Positions 1 to 8,414 are shown, counted from the first letter of the stretch. The stretch is DNA of 45,019 nt from JBFLYO01 sp040756745 (GCA_040756745.1 JBFLYO010000032.1:1-45019); one strand, 5' to 3'. Numbers and translations are program-made. Notes: generated by a model not told the origin, from the letters alone.

Positions 1-48
1 CCAACTGACGGTTTTATCTCAACGTCCGCACCGTATCCCCCCCTCCCC

Positions 49-77
49 TTGCTAACCTCAATCGCGGTGGGTATACT
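49..77 (+). promoter_or_regulatory. Candidate housekeeping promoter of the sigma-54 activator gene
   Basis: A -35-like TTGCTA (49-54) and a -10-like TATACT (72-77) are separated by exactly 17 bp. The start codon of the regulator lies 56 bp downstream of the -10 box, with TGGAGG (117-122) as ribosome binding site. The same 17-bp spacing recurs at most other candidate promoters in the window. Prediction from sequence only. Confidence 0.5.
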
Positions 78-133
78 ACGGCAAGCCCCAGTGACTCTGC
101 CAGTTCGCCCCTCCTCTGGAGGCGTTCAAGACC

Positions 134-1114
134 ATGGACCACGATGCCATCGAAATCGTCGCCACCAGCCAGTCCATCCTGAACATCCTTGAACAGCTCA
201 GGACGGTCGCGTTGTCAGATAGCACGGTGTTGCTGATCGGCGAGACCGGCGTCGGCAAGGAGCGATTCGCCGAATACCTTCACCACAAAAGCGTGCGAAG
301 ATTCAAACCGCTCGTCAAGGTCGGTGTCTCCACACTGCCACGAGAGCTGGTGGAAAGCGAGCTCTTCGGTCACGAGAAAGGGTCCTTCACCGGCGCGGCA
401 GTGGAAAAGAAGGGGCTGTTCGAAGTGGCTAACGGAGGGAGCCTGTACTTCGACGACATTGACGACCTGCCGATCGAGATCCAGCCGAAACTCCTCCGTG
501 CGATGGAAGCCCATGAGATCCAGCATGTGGGTGGGACGCGCCCAATACGGATCGACGTCCGATTTATCGCAGCATCGAAGGTGAGTCTCAAGGACCTCGT
601 CGATCAGGGACGCTTCCGCGCTGACCTGTTCTATCGCTTAAACGTCGTCCCGATCACCATCCCCCCTCTCCGGGACCGCCGGGAGGATATCCCACCGTTG
701 ATTGAACAGTACGTCAGGCATTTCCTGCCAGACAAGCGGGTGACGGTCTCCAAAGAGGCCCTGAAAGCGTTCGTCAACTACTCCTGGCCGGGAAATGTCC
801 GCGAACTGGTCAATGTCCTTGTCCGCGTGCTGCTCTTTGTGAACGATCACGTCGACCTCGAAGATCTTCCCCGTGAGATCCGTGGTGAAGACCCGATAAG
901 CATGCTCATCAAGAGTTGCTCACGCTGTTTCTTTGAGGAGCGGATGAACTATGATCAGATCCTCGCCTGCCTTGAAACCAACCTGCTGCGTCAGGCGCTT
1001 GAGATGCACCACGGCAACAGGTCCCGCGCTGCGGACTTCCTCGGACTCAAACTCTCCACCTTCCGCGACAAGCTTGTGAAATATAACCTCGACGGGATTC
1101 CGATAGCCGATTAG
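134..1114 (+). CDS. Sigma-54-dependent transcriptional activator without a receiver domain
   Basis: This is a 326-aa AAA+ enhancer-binding protein that would remodel sigma-54 RNA polymerase. Visible features are Walker A GETGVGKE (residues 36-43), the sigma-54 contact loop as GSFTGA (83-88, usually GAFTGA), an arginine-rich GRFRADLFYRLN stretch (159-170) and a Fis-type helix-turn-helix (about 283-318). The AAA+ module starts almost at the N-terminus, so there is no receiver, GAF or PAS input domain; control must come from a partner protein or from its level, as in PspF-type regulators. The Walker B region reads YFDD where the family normally has DE, so the catalytic Glu is replaced by Asp. 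ATG 134 is preceded by TGGAGG. A matching -24/-12 promoter lies 62 bp after its stop and opens the hydrogenase operon, its likely target. Confidence 0.9.
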   Translation: MDHDAIEIVATSQSILNILEQLRTVALSDSTVLLIGETGVGKERFAEYLHHKSVRRFKPLVKVGVSTLPRELVESELFGHEKGSFTGAAVEKKGLFEVANGGSLYFDDIDDLPIEIQPKLLRAMEAHEIQHVGGTRPIRIDVRFIAASKVSLKDLVDQGRFRADLFYRLNVVPITIPPLRDRREDIPPLIEQYVRHFLPDKRVTVSKEALKAFVNYSWPGNVRELVNVLVRVLLFVNDHVDLEDLPREIRGEDPISMLIKSCSRCFFEERMNYDQILACLETNLLRQALEMHHGNRSRAADFLGLKLSTFRDKLVKYNLDGIPIAD

Positions 1115-1175
1115 CGGCTTTCCGTCACCCTCCTTTCTCTCCCTTCTGCTCTGAGGCGTTTCGGCTGCTTCCTTC

Positions 1176-1191
1176 CGGCACGTTGTTTGCG
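1176..1191 (+). promoter_or_regulatory. Sigma-54 (-24/-12) promoter of the hydrogenase-Hdr operon
   Basis: The sequence CGGCACGTTGTTTGCG matches the sigma-54 consensus TGGCACG-N4-TTGC except for the leading T. The invariant GG (1177-1178) and GC (1189-1190) are exactly 10 bp apart. It lies between a sigma-54 activator gene and the first gene of the hydrogenase operon. Transcription should begin near position 1202, which rules out the in-frame TTG at 1187 as a start codon and favours ATG 1244 for the next gene. Enhancer sites were not identified. Confidence 0.8.
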
Positions 1192-1243
1192 TGCGGACGG
1201 GTCGTTCACCGGATTCTGCATCAACCAAACAGACCCCCTGCGC

Positions 1244-2434
1244 ATGACCTCCCGTTCGGTTCCCGGACTGCTGCAGGTAGTCCGTCGCTTCGGCAGGTTC
1301 GATGTCAACGCCTGCCTTGGCTGTGGAAGCTGCACAGTCGTCTGCTCACTTGCCACAGATTCGAGATCGTTTCCGCGCAAGCCGATGCGGCGCGCGCTCC
1401 TCGGATTAAGAGACTCTCTCCGAGGGGGGCTCGAACCCTGGCTCTGTCATGACTGCGGCGAGTGCGCAGTGACCTGTCCCCGGCAGGCCGAGCCGCGCGA
1501 GTCAATGATGACGCTGCGGCGCTACCTCATCGCCCAGTACGACTTTACGCACATCGCCTCCCGGGTTCTCGGCTCCCGCCTCGGTGAAATCCTCACTCTC
1601 TCTCTTGTCGGCCTGCTTGTGCTGGCTCTGGTGCTGGTCTATCATCTCACGTACAAGGAGATCCCGATGACGTTGTCGGAGTTTGTTGCAACGCCATTCG
1701 GGCTCGAGCACATGTTCCCCACCATCCAGAACTTCACGATGGTGGTGTTCGCGATCCCCATCGTCCTCCTCCTCATCAACATGCTCCGCATGCACCACTT
1801 TACTGCGAGGGAACTCGAACCGTTCCACATCCCGCTCCGATGCTATTTCCTCGAGGTGAAGTCGTTGCTCGTCCACATGCTATCGCACAAGAATATGAGA
1901 GCGTGTGCCGATGCAGTGCTCAAAAGGCGGTGGGCGAAGCACTGGCTTGTGGCCTTCGCGGTGTCGCTCATGCTGTTCGTGAAGTTCTTCTTTCTCGACT
2001 GGTTTCAAACGGATGCGATCCATCCGATCTATCATCCCCAGCGGTGGCTGGGGTACGCTGCAGCTGCCCTCATGCTGTACGTCCCCCTGGATATCCTGAT
2101 CAGTCGGGCAAGAAAACGTGTGGAGATGCACAAGTTTTCTGCGCCGAGCGATCTGATCCTTCCCGCAATGTTATTCCTTGTTGCGTTGAGCGGCCTGGCG
2201 GTCCACGTATTCCGGTACCTGGAGTTTGGATTGACTTCCCACATTCTCTACGCGGTCCATCTCACCATTGCAGTCCCCCTCGTCCTCATCGAGCTGCCGT
2301 TCGGAAAATGGTCGCATGGCTTCTACCGGGCCTTCGCCCTCTATTTTCAGGCAGTGAGGGAACGCGCGATGGCGGAGGCACAGTCGAAGGAACCATTACA
2401 CGACATTGTTCCTGCAGGAGTGGAATCTACATGA
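1244..2434 (+). CDS. QmoC/HdrC-like membrane iron-sulfur protein
   Basis: The 396-aa protein begins with two [4Fe-4S] motifs of HdrC type, C24-C27-C30-C34 and C68-C71-C74-C78, followed by about six hydrophobic segments (near residues 110-135, 160-185, 225-245, 263-285, 310-333 and 338-365). Histidines near several of these are candidate heme b ligands. HdrC fused to a cytochrome-b-like membrane domain is the QmoC design, which passes electrons to or from quinones. As first gene of the operon it should anchor the soluble hydrogenase-Hdr-NADH module to the membrane and quinone pool. I chose ATG 1244 because an in-frame TTG at 1187 lies inside the sigma-54 promoter. The Shine-Dalgarno is weak. 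The stop overlaps the next ATG by 4 bp. Heme content and quinone reactivity are inferred. Confidence 0.8.
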   Translation: MTSRSVPGLLQVVRRFGRFDVNACLGCGSCTVVCSLATDSRSFPRKPMRRALLGLRDSLRGGLEPWLCHDCGECAVTCPRQAEPRESMMTLRRYLIAQYDFTHIASRVLGSRLGEILTLSLVGLLVLALVLVYHLTYKEIPMTLSEFVATPFGLEHMFPTIQNFTMVVFAIPIVLLLINMLRMHHFTARELEPFHIPLRCYFLEVKSLLVHMLSHKNMRACADAVLKRRWAKHWLVAFAVSLMLFVKFFFLDWFQTDAIHPIYHPQRWLGYAAAALMLYVPLDILISRARKRVEMHKFSAPSDLILPAMLFLVALSGLAVHVFRYLEFGLTSHILYAVHLTIAVPLVLIELPFGKWSHGFYRAFALYFQAVRERAMAEAQSKEPLHDIVPAGVEST

Positions 2435-3336
2435 ACGGAAACGGACACGACAAAAAGATCGGCGCCGCATTGGTGGTGGGAGGCGGCATCGGGAGCATGG
2501 CGGCAGCGCTCGATCTGGCCGAGGCAGGCATCAAGGTCTACCTCGTCGAGACCAAGCCCTCCATCGGCGGGGTGATGTCGCAACTCGACAAGACATTTCC
2601 CACGAACGACTGCGCGATGTGCACGATCGCCCCCCGGCTCGTCGCTATCGGGAGGCATAAGGATATTGATGTCCTCACGCTGTCAGACGTCGAGAGCATC
2701 CGGGGAACTCCGGGCAACTTCACGGTCGCGGTGAAACGAAGAGCCCGCTATGTGGATGAAGACGCATGCACGGGCTGCGGGGCATGCGTCGTCAATTGCC
2801 CGACGCGCAATCACGTGCAGATACAGGAGCGAGCCAAAGTAGAACTCCCGCCGGACCTGAAGGGCACGGTAATCCCGATCGTCGAACGGAACTTGCTGCG
2901 CGACGGGCCGCTGATGCCGATCCTTCAGCAGATTAATGCGGCGTTCAACTACCTGCCGGAGCCGGCGCTCCGGTACGTCGCGGAGGCAACCGGCTATTCG
3001 TTGTCGCACGTCCTGCGGGTGGCAACCTTCTACAATGCGTTCAGCATTGTGCCGCGAGGGAAGCATATCATCAACGTCTGCCTCGGGACCACGTGCTATG
3101 TGCGGGGGGGCGAACGCTTAATGGAGAAGTTCAGCGACACGCTCAAGGTGAAGCCGGAGGAAACCACACCGGACATGCACTTCACACTGAAAACCGTCCG
3201 CTGCATTGGCTGTTGTGGTCTGGCGCCTGCCGTCATGGTGGGTGATACCGTGTTTGGAAAACTCAGCAGGAAAGAGGTTCCGGGTATTGTCAATAAGTAT
3301 CGAGGGACAGTAGGACATGCCGAAGCTCACGCTTGA
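2431..3336 (+). CDS. Truncated HdrA (FAD and ferredoxin part) fused to NuoE-like domain
   Basis: This 301-aa fusion starts directly with the HdrA Rossmann motif VGGGIGSMAAALDLA (16-30). It continues through the HdrA signature TFPTNDCAMC (55-64) and one ferredoxin motif C113-C116-C119-C123. HdrA homology then stops. From about residue 145 it is a NuoE/HndA-type thioredoxin-like [2Fe-2S] domain with C217, C222, C258 and C262. A normal HdrA has a further domain in front and a long C-terminal half behind. A sequence matching that missing C-terminal half occurs as residues about 200-505 of the 9545-12796 protein, so the two may assemble one HdrA in trans. Start ATG 2431 overlaps the upstream stop (ATGA). 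It overlaps the next gene by 20 bp. Domain calls are confident; the electron route is inference. Confidence 0.82.
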   Translation: MNGNGHDKKIGAALVVGGGIGSMAAALDLAEAGIKVYLVETKPSIGGVMSQLDKTFPTNDCAMCTIAPRLVAIGRHKDIDVLTLSDVESIRGTPGNFTVAVKRRARYVDEDACTGCGACVVNCPTRNHVQIQERAKVELPPDLKGTVIPIVERNLLRDGPLMPILQQINAAFNYLPEPALRYVAEATGYSLSHVLRVATFYNAFSIVPRGKHIINVCLGTTCYVRGGERLMEKFSDTLKVKPEETTPDMHFTLKTVRCIGCCGLAPAVMVGDTVFGKLSRKEVPGIVNKYRGTVGHAEAHA

Positions 3337-3700
3337 TGAACTGCGGAAGAAGCGAGAAGACGCCCGCAAGAGCATCTATCTCCGCGAGGGTGACTTCACA
3401 GGGAAGATCACCGTCCACTTGGGAACCTGTGGAATTGCAGCAGGGGCGAGAGCAATTGTGTCGACATTCCTGGAGGAGCTGGAAGCGAGCGGGCTTACGA
3501 ATGTTGTTCTTACAACCTCCGGATGTGCCGGACTCTGTTCCAGGGAGCCAATGGCGACGGTCGAGATGCTCGATTTGCCGCCAGTGAAGTACGTTGAACT
3601 TACACCGGAGAAGGCAAAGCGAATCTTCAGGGAACACATCGTTGGCAGTACCATCGTAGCCGGTTACGCATTGGGAATCGGCTCAGAAACCGGAGGATGA
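3317..3700 (+). CDS. HndB-like thioredoxin-fold [2Fe-2S] ferredoxin
   Basis: The 127-aa protein matches the HndB family, small subunits of NAD(P)-linked hydrogenases. The hallmark HLGTCGIAAGA (34-44) and SGCAGLCSREP (68-78) are present. Only three cysteines lie in the usual cluster region (C38, C70, C74), which to my knowledge is normal for HndB, so whether it holds a cluster is unclear. It begins inside the end of the HdrA-NuoE gene and is followed by the NuoF-type gene with a 4-bp gap and a GGAGG site. The order NuoE-HndB-NuoF matches hndABC-type operons. Confidence 0.85.
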   Translation: MPKLTLDELRKKREDARKSIYLREGDFTGKITVHLGTCGIAAGARAIVSTFLEELEASGLTNVVLTTSGCAGLCSREPMATVEMLDLPPVKYVELTPEKAKRIFREHIVGSTIVAGYALGIGSETGG

Positions 3701-3704
3701 CACG

Positions 3705-6700
3705 ATGGCTGCACGCAGAATAGAACTCATGCTCTGCAGCGGCACCGGTTGCGTTGCGGGCGGATCGTTCAGAATCAAGAAGGCCCTTGAAGAGGAAATC
3801 GCGAGGCGCGATCTGCAGGGCGAAGTGTCGATTGTGTCCACCGGCTGCAATGGCTTCTGTGGCCAGGGACCGCTTATGGTCGTTGAACCCGAAGGAATCC
3901 TCTATGGGTGGCTCGACCCCGAGGAGATTCCTTCACTGGTTCAGGAGCATTTTCTCAAGGGTCGTCCGGTCAAGAAACTCATGTTTGTTCCGAGAGAGAA
4001 AAAAGAGCCCGTGCCGCTCCTTCGGGACATACCGTTTTTCAAGAAACAGACACTCACGGTCCTGCGCAATAAAGGATTGATCGACCCCGAGCGGATTGAT
4101 GACTACATAGCGAGAGACGGATACGTTGCATTGGAAACAGTGTTGACCTCGATGCAACCTGAGGAGGTGATAGAGCAAATCAGGAAATCAGGGCTGCGGG
4201 GGAGAGGGGGTGCAGGTTTCCCAACGGGCGTGAAATGGAAGGTGTGTCGGAATGAGCCGAGGACGCCGAAGTACATCATCTGCAACTGTGATGAGGGAGA
4301 CCCCGGGGCCTACATGGATCGAAGCGTGTTCGAATCCGATCCCCAGTCCGTCATTGAGGGGCAAACCATCGCAGCCTACGCCATCGGCGCATCCCACGGG
4401 TACATCTATGTGCGATCGGAATACCCGCTCGCCATCAAACGCATGCAGATCGCGCTTCAGCAGGCGAGGGAGTACGGACTCCTCGGGGAGAACATCCTCG
4501 GTTCCGCGTTTTCCTTCGACCTGGAGATTCGAGAGGGCTCAGGCGCGTTCGTCTGCGGCGAGGAGACATCCCTCATTCACTCTATCGAAGGAAAAAGTCC
4601 GGAGCCGCGGCAGCGCCCGCCGTTTCCGGCTCAGGTGGGGCTATGGGGATGCCCGACGGTCATCAACAACGTGGAAACGCTGGCGAATGTTCCCGTCATC
4701 ATCAATCGTGGGGCTGATTGGTTTTCTGGAATCGGGACCGAGACAAGCAAAGGAACGAAAATATTCTCGCTCGTGGGGAAGATCAACAACACGGGTCTGA
4801 TCGAAGTGCCGATGGGGATGAAACTCCGGGAGATCATCTATGAGATAGGTGACGGCATCCCGGGAAACAAGAAATTTAAAGCCGTCCAGACGGGCGGTCC
4901 TTCGGGCGGATGCATCCCTGCCAGTCTCATGGACCTTCCCATCGATTATGAGAGTCTCATTCAAGCGGGTTCGATGATGGGCTCGGGCGGCATGATCGTG
5001 ATGGACGAAGACACGTGCATGGTGGATGTTTCGAAATTCTACATCCAGTTCACCAACGATGAATCGTGCGGCAAGTGCTCCACGTGCAGAGACGGAAGTG
5101 CGGCGCTGCTGGAAGTTCTGACGCGAATAACGAACGGAGAAGGGCGAGACGGGGATATCGAGTTCCTTGAGGAGCTTGGCAAGGCAATCAAGGACGCATC
5201 TATGTGCGGACTCGGAACGAGTCTGCCCAATCCGGTTCTCTCGACTATCAGGTATTTCAGGGATGAGTACGAAGCGCATATAAAACAGAAAAGATGCCCT
5301 GCGGTCGTATGCCGGGGAATCATCTCCTCGCCCTGTCAATACATGTGTCCACTCCATACCGACGTTCCCGCCTATCTCACCTTGATTGCGAGGGGTCAAT
5401 TCAAGGAGGCGCTCGAAGTAGTTCGCAGGACGAATCCTCTTCCCATCATTTGCGGAAGAGTGTGCATGGCACACTGTACAACAAAATGCAGGTCGAAAGA
5501 GGGGGGAGACGCAATCGCTGTCAGAGAACTCAAGAGATTTCTGACAGATTGGGAGCTCGCCTCAGGGGAATTGCCCGAGAGCGCTCCGTTTCCAAGGAAA
5601 TATGATGAGAAGGTCGCCATTATCGGTTCAGGACCGGCAGGTCTCACTGCTGCCTACTACCTCGCCGAAAAGGGATATGCAGTTACTGTCTTTGAGAAGT
5701 TTCCGGTTGCCGGGGGGATGCTGGCGTTGGCCATCCCCGACTACAGATTGCCGAAGAAGTTGCTTCAGATGGAGATCGATGTCATCAGAGACGCAGGGGT
5801 TGACATCAAAACAAACTCACCAGTTGAAGACGTCGGTGCGGTCTTCCACGAGGGCTATAGGGCCGTGTTGATCGCTGTTGGTGCCCACAAGAATCGCAAG
5901 TTGGAGATTCCCGGGGAAGATGCTGAAGGTGTGATCGACCCCCTCACAGTGCTGAGAAAGGTGAACCTGGGCGAAGAAGTTCCGGCGTTGGGGAACAGGG
6001 TAGGAATCATCGGTGGCGGAAACACGGCAGTTGATGCAGCGAGAACGGCTCTGCGGTTGGGCTCAAAAGAGGTGGTGATATTTTACAGAAGAACTCGTCC
6101 TGAAATGCCGGCGATTCCGGAAGATGTCGAGGCGGCGTTCGAAGAAGGTGTGAAGATAGAATACCTGGTCGCACCCACGAGGGTAGTTGCAGAACATGGC
6201 AGATTAAAGGGGGTGGAATTCATTCGCACGAAACTGGGCGAGCCAGATGCGTCGGGCAGAAAGCGTCCGGTCCCCATCGAGGGCTCAGAATTCGTCGTCG
6301 AACTGGATTCTCTCCTCCCGGCGGTATCGCAGGACACAGAGATTCCGGCCGGCTTTGGCGTGGAGGTCACCAAAGGCAATGCGGTGAAAGTGAACAACGA
6401 AACTCTCATGACCAACCGAGACGGCGTTTTTGCCTGCGGAGATGCCGTTACACTTCCCACAGATGTGACATCCGCCATGGCAGAAGCCCGCAATGCCGCG
6501 GAGCTCATCCACAAGTACTTGAGGGGAGAGGAGGTGAAAAGGGAATATGCACTCATTACACCTTCGATCCGTGTCGAACCCATTGAGCTGGAGTCAGAGA
6601 TCACAGACACCACGAGGCCGCTCATGCCGCGGATTCCCGCCGAGCGGAGAAAGGGTAATTTCGATGAAGTGGAACTCGGGTACATTAAGGAGGTGGCGAT

Positions 6701-6791
6701 GAGGGAGGCGGCGCGCTGCCTCAGGTGTGACTGGGAGGTACAAAAGATGCGCGAGAGAGCGAGGGAACAGGAAATCGGAGTAGAGGCGTGA
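3705..6791 (+). CDS. NuoF/HndC-like diaphorase fused to GltD/NfnB-like flavoprotein
   Basis: The 1028-aa fusion has an N-terminal thioredoxin-like [2Fe-2S] domain (C11, C16, C48, C52) and a NuoF core with the NADH/FMN site GRGGAGFPTGVKW (167-179). The NuoF [4Fe-4S] site follows (C455, C458, C461, C501). Next comes a GltD-type entry domain with eight cysteines (C531, C536, C544, C548; C583, C587, C591, C595), the FAD motif GSGPAG (641-646) and a second nucleotide-binding fold with IIGGGNTAVDAA. The two ferredoxin motifs that usually end HydB/HndC are replaced by the GltD unit. It therefore carries FMN and FAD and potentially two NAD(P)H sites, as expected for an electron-bifurcating or transhydrogenating subunit; NuoF plus Nfn-like domains recall StnABC/HylABC-type enzymes (from memory). 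ATG 3705 has GGAGG upstream; the stop overlaps the following GTG. Confidence 0.9.
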   Translation: MAARRIELMLCSGTGCVAGGSFRIKKALEEEIARRDLQGEVSIVSTGCNGFCGQGPLMVVEPEGILYGWLDPEEIPSLVQEHFLKGRPVKKLMFVPREKKEPVPLLRDIPFFKKQTLTVLRNKGLIDPERIDDYIARDGYVALETVLTSMQPEEVIEQIRKSGLRGRGGAGFPTGVKWKVCRNEPRTPKYIICNCDEGDPGAYMDRSVFESDPQSVIEGQTIAAYAIGASHGYIYVRSEYPLAIKRMQIALQQAREYGLLGENILGSAFSFDLEIREGSGAFVCGEETSLIHSIEGKSPEPRQRPPFPAQVGLWGCPTVINNVETLANVPVIINRGADWFSGIGTETSKGTKIFSLVGKINNTGLIEVPMGMKLREIIYEIGDGIPGNKKFKAVQTGGPSGGCIPASLMDLPIDYESLIQAGSMMGSGGMIVMDEDTCMVDVSKFYIQFTNDESCGKCSTCRDGSAALLEVLTRITNGEGRDGDIEFLEELGKAIKDASMCGLGTSLPNPVLSTIRYFRDEYEAHIKQKRCPAVVCRGIISSPCQYMCPLHTDVPAYLTLIARGQFKEALEVVRRTNPLPIICGRVCMAHCTTKCRSKEGGDAIAVRELKRFLTDWELASGELPESAPFPRKYDEKVAIIGSGPAGLTAAYYLAEKGYAVTVFEKFPVAGGMLALAIPDYRLPKKLLQMEIDVIRDAGVDIKTNSPVEDVGAVFHEGYRAVLIAVGAHKNRKLEIPGEDAEGVIDPLTVLRKVNLGEEVPALGNRVGIIGGGNTAVDAARTALRLGSKEVVIFYRRTRPEMPAIPEDVEAAFEEGVKIEYLVAPTRVVAEHGRLKGVEFIRTKLGEPDASGRKRPVPIEGSEFVVELDSLLPAVSQDTEIPAGFGVEVTKGNAVKVNNETLMTNRDGVFACGDAVTLPTDVTSAMAEARNAAELIHKYLRGEEVKREYALITPSIRVEPIELESEITDTTRPLMPRIPAERRKGNFDEVELGYIKEVAMREAARCLRCDWEVQKMRERAREQEIGVEA

Positions 6792-7138
6792 AACTTCAAG
6801 AGGTAATTGACATCCTGGGGGCACAGACCCTTGTCAACGGGGTTGACGCCGACGTCGTAGTTGAATCGGCGTGCGGTGCCGACTTGATGAGCGATGTGTT
6901 GACTTACGCGAAGGCCGGCGCATTGCTCCTGACCGGATTGACTACCGTGCAGGTCATTTACACAGCGGAAATGGCGGACATTCGTGCGATCTGCTTTGTA
7001 CGGGGGAAAAAGCCGCCTGAGGAAACCGTCTCTCTCGCCCAGAGCAAGAAGATCACTCTTGTGAAGACAAGCCTTCCCATGTTCGAATCCTGCGGTAAGC
7101 TCTACCGGCACGGTCTCAAAGGCTGTTCGGAAACATGA
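6788..7138 (+). CDS. DRTGG-domain protein, first of two in the operon
   Basis: The 116-aa protein is a lone DRTGG domain (KLQEVIDILGAQ at the start, ADLMSDVLTYAKAGALLLTG at 30-49), a small fold of unknown ligand often found beside CBS domains and phosphotransacetylases. It has the same length and clear similarity to the protein at 8064-8414, and the two bracket the CBS-HATPase gene. The GTG start overlaps the upstream stop (GTGA) and the stop overlaps the next ATG, so it is translationally coupled to the redox genes. A regulatory or nucleotide-sensing role is inferred from the company it keeps. No catalytic residues are recognised. Confidence 0.8.
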   Translation: MKLQEVIDILGAQTLVNGVDADVVVESACGADLMSDVLTYAKAGALLLTGLTTVQVIYTAEMADIRAICFVRGKKPPEETVSLAQSKKITLVKTSLPMFESCGKLYRHGLKGCSET

Positions 7139-8067
7139 TGAGCGATGAGACATCTCCTGTTCCCACGACAGGCAAAGCACAGGAACTCATCTATGAGCTG
7201 AGAGTCGAGCAAGCGATGACGCGCGACGTCGTTGCAGTAACGCCGGACAATACGATGGACGACTTGCGGAACATCATGAGAGAGAAACAGATCTCCGGGA
7301 CGCCTGTGATGGAGGGAGATGCGCTGGTGGGGATTGTCAGCATCGAAGATCTCATCAAATCGCTTGCTCAAGGTCAGCCACAGGCGAAGGTCCGCGATAA
7401 GATGTGCAGGAATGTCGTCACCCTCTATGCCGATGAGCCAATTGTACGTGCGCTCAATCGATTCAGCAGCTACCGGTACGGACGGTTTCCCGTCATTGAC
7501 CGCAAGAGCAGAAAACTGGTGGGCATGCTGACAAAAGGCGACATCGTTCACTGCTTAATGAAGAGACTTGAAACGAATCGCATTCATGCAGAGCTTCGCC
7601 ACTACAGACCGGGCCATCTGTTTGAGGATATCTCTTCCGACGAATCCACGCTGACGTTGCGCTATCGCATCACCGGGGGAGACTTCGACAAAGCCGGGCA
7701 TGGTAGCAGTACCCTCAAAAACAGCCTGCTCACCATCGGCATCCACCCCGAAACCACGAGACGAATCACCATAGCCTCCTATGAGGCGGAAATGAACATT
7801 GTTGTGTTCACCCAGGGAGGCGACCTGATCGCGACGATCGAGCCCGATGGGGTGACGGTGCACGCCGTGGACAACGGCCCCGGCATCCCGGACATTGATC
7901 TTGCCATGCAGCCGGGATATTCGACGGCCCCCGATTGGGTGCGCGAGCTGGGTTTTGGCGCGGGCATGGGCCTGCCGAACATCAAGAACAACTCGGACGA
8001 AATGACGATCACGTCAACGGTTGGCGAGGGAACGAACCTGAAGTTCACAGTCCACACAACGGTATGA
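7135..8067 (+). CDS. CBS-domain pair fused to a histidine-kinase-like ATPase
   Basis: The 310-aa protein has two CBS repeats (about residues 24-80 and 88-145), a pair that usually binds adenosine nucleotides. These are followed by a GHKL/anti-sigma-type ATPase domain (about 165-310) with an N-box around ASYEAEMNI, a G1 box VDNGPGIPD and a G2 box GFGAGMGLPNI. No phospho-acceptor histidine or transmitter helix is visible, so it resembles serine-kinase/anti-sigma ATPases rather than a two-component kinase. It could read ATP/AMP and act on a protein partner; the orphan sigma-54 activator upstream is a possible target, but that is conjecture. It overlaps both neighbours by 4 bp. Confidence 0.85.
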   Translation: MMSDETSPVPTTGKAQELIYELRVEQAMTRDVVAVTPDNTMDDLRNIMREKQISGTPVMEGDALVGIVSIEDLIKSLAQGQPQAKVRDKMCRNVVTLYADEPIVRALNRFSSYRYGRFPVIDRKSRKLVGMLTKGDIVHCLMKRLETNRIHAELRHYRPGHLFEDISSDESTLTLRYRITGGDFDKAGHGSSTLKNSLLTIGIHPETTRRITIASYEAEMNIVVFTQGGDLIATIEPDGVTVHAVDNGPGIPDIDLAMQPGYSTAPDWVRELGFGAGMGLPNIKNNSDEMTITSTVGEGTNLKFTVHTTV

Positions 8068-8414
8068 CGCTGCAAGAGATCGCGGATGCCCTGAAGCTCG
8101 ACGTCAAGACGAACGAGCACTTGCTCAAGAGAGAAGTCACCGACGGGTACGCAAGCGACATGTTGAGCGACGTCCTCGCGCATGCGGGCGAGGGAAGCAT
8201 CTGGGTGACGCTCCAAACACACGCCAATATCGTTGCCGTCGCGGCCACAAAAGCCCTTGCAGGCATTATCATCGTGAACGGCCGGTCGCCGGAAGCAGAA
8301 ACGCTCCTCAAAGCAGAAGAAGAGCACGTGCCGATCATGATCAGCGACCACTCGACGTATGGCGTCGTCGCCAGCCTCAGTGCGCTCGGGGTCAAAGGGC
8401 ATGAGAGAGTATAA
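8064..8414 (+). CDS. DRTGG-domain protein, second of two in the operon
   Basis: The 116-aa protein starts at ATG 8064 in a 4-bp overlap with the preceding gene (MTLQEIADALKLDV). It is a single DRTGG domain paralogous to 6788-7138: ASDMLSDVLAHAGEGSIWVT corresponds to ADLMSDVLTYAKAGALLLTG in the first copy. The stop lies 14 bp inside the PHP gene. The two copies probably arose by duplication around the CBS-HATPase gene and may form a heterodimer; this is inference. Confidence 0.78.
   Translation: MTLQEIADALKLDVKTNEHLLKREVTDGYASDMLSDVLAHAGEGSIWVTLQTHANIVAVAATKALAGIIIVNGRSPEAETLLKAEEEHVPIMISDHSTYGVVASLSALGVKGHERV

Noticed and set aside
1187..1243. N-terminal extension of the QmoC-like protein from a TTG at 1187
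   Set aside because: The TTG lies inside the sigma-54 -12 element, upstream of the expected transcript start, and the extra 19 residues show no family features.
1840..2430. In-frame upstream extension of the HdrA-NuoE gene
   Set aside because: It overlaps the QmoC-like gene entirely and its residues look like shadow coding; ATG 2431 gives the correct Rossmann start.
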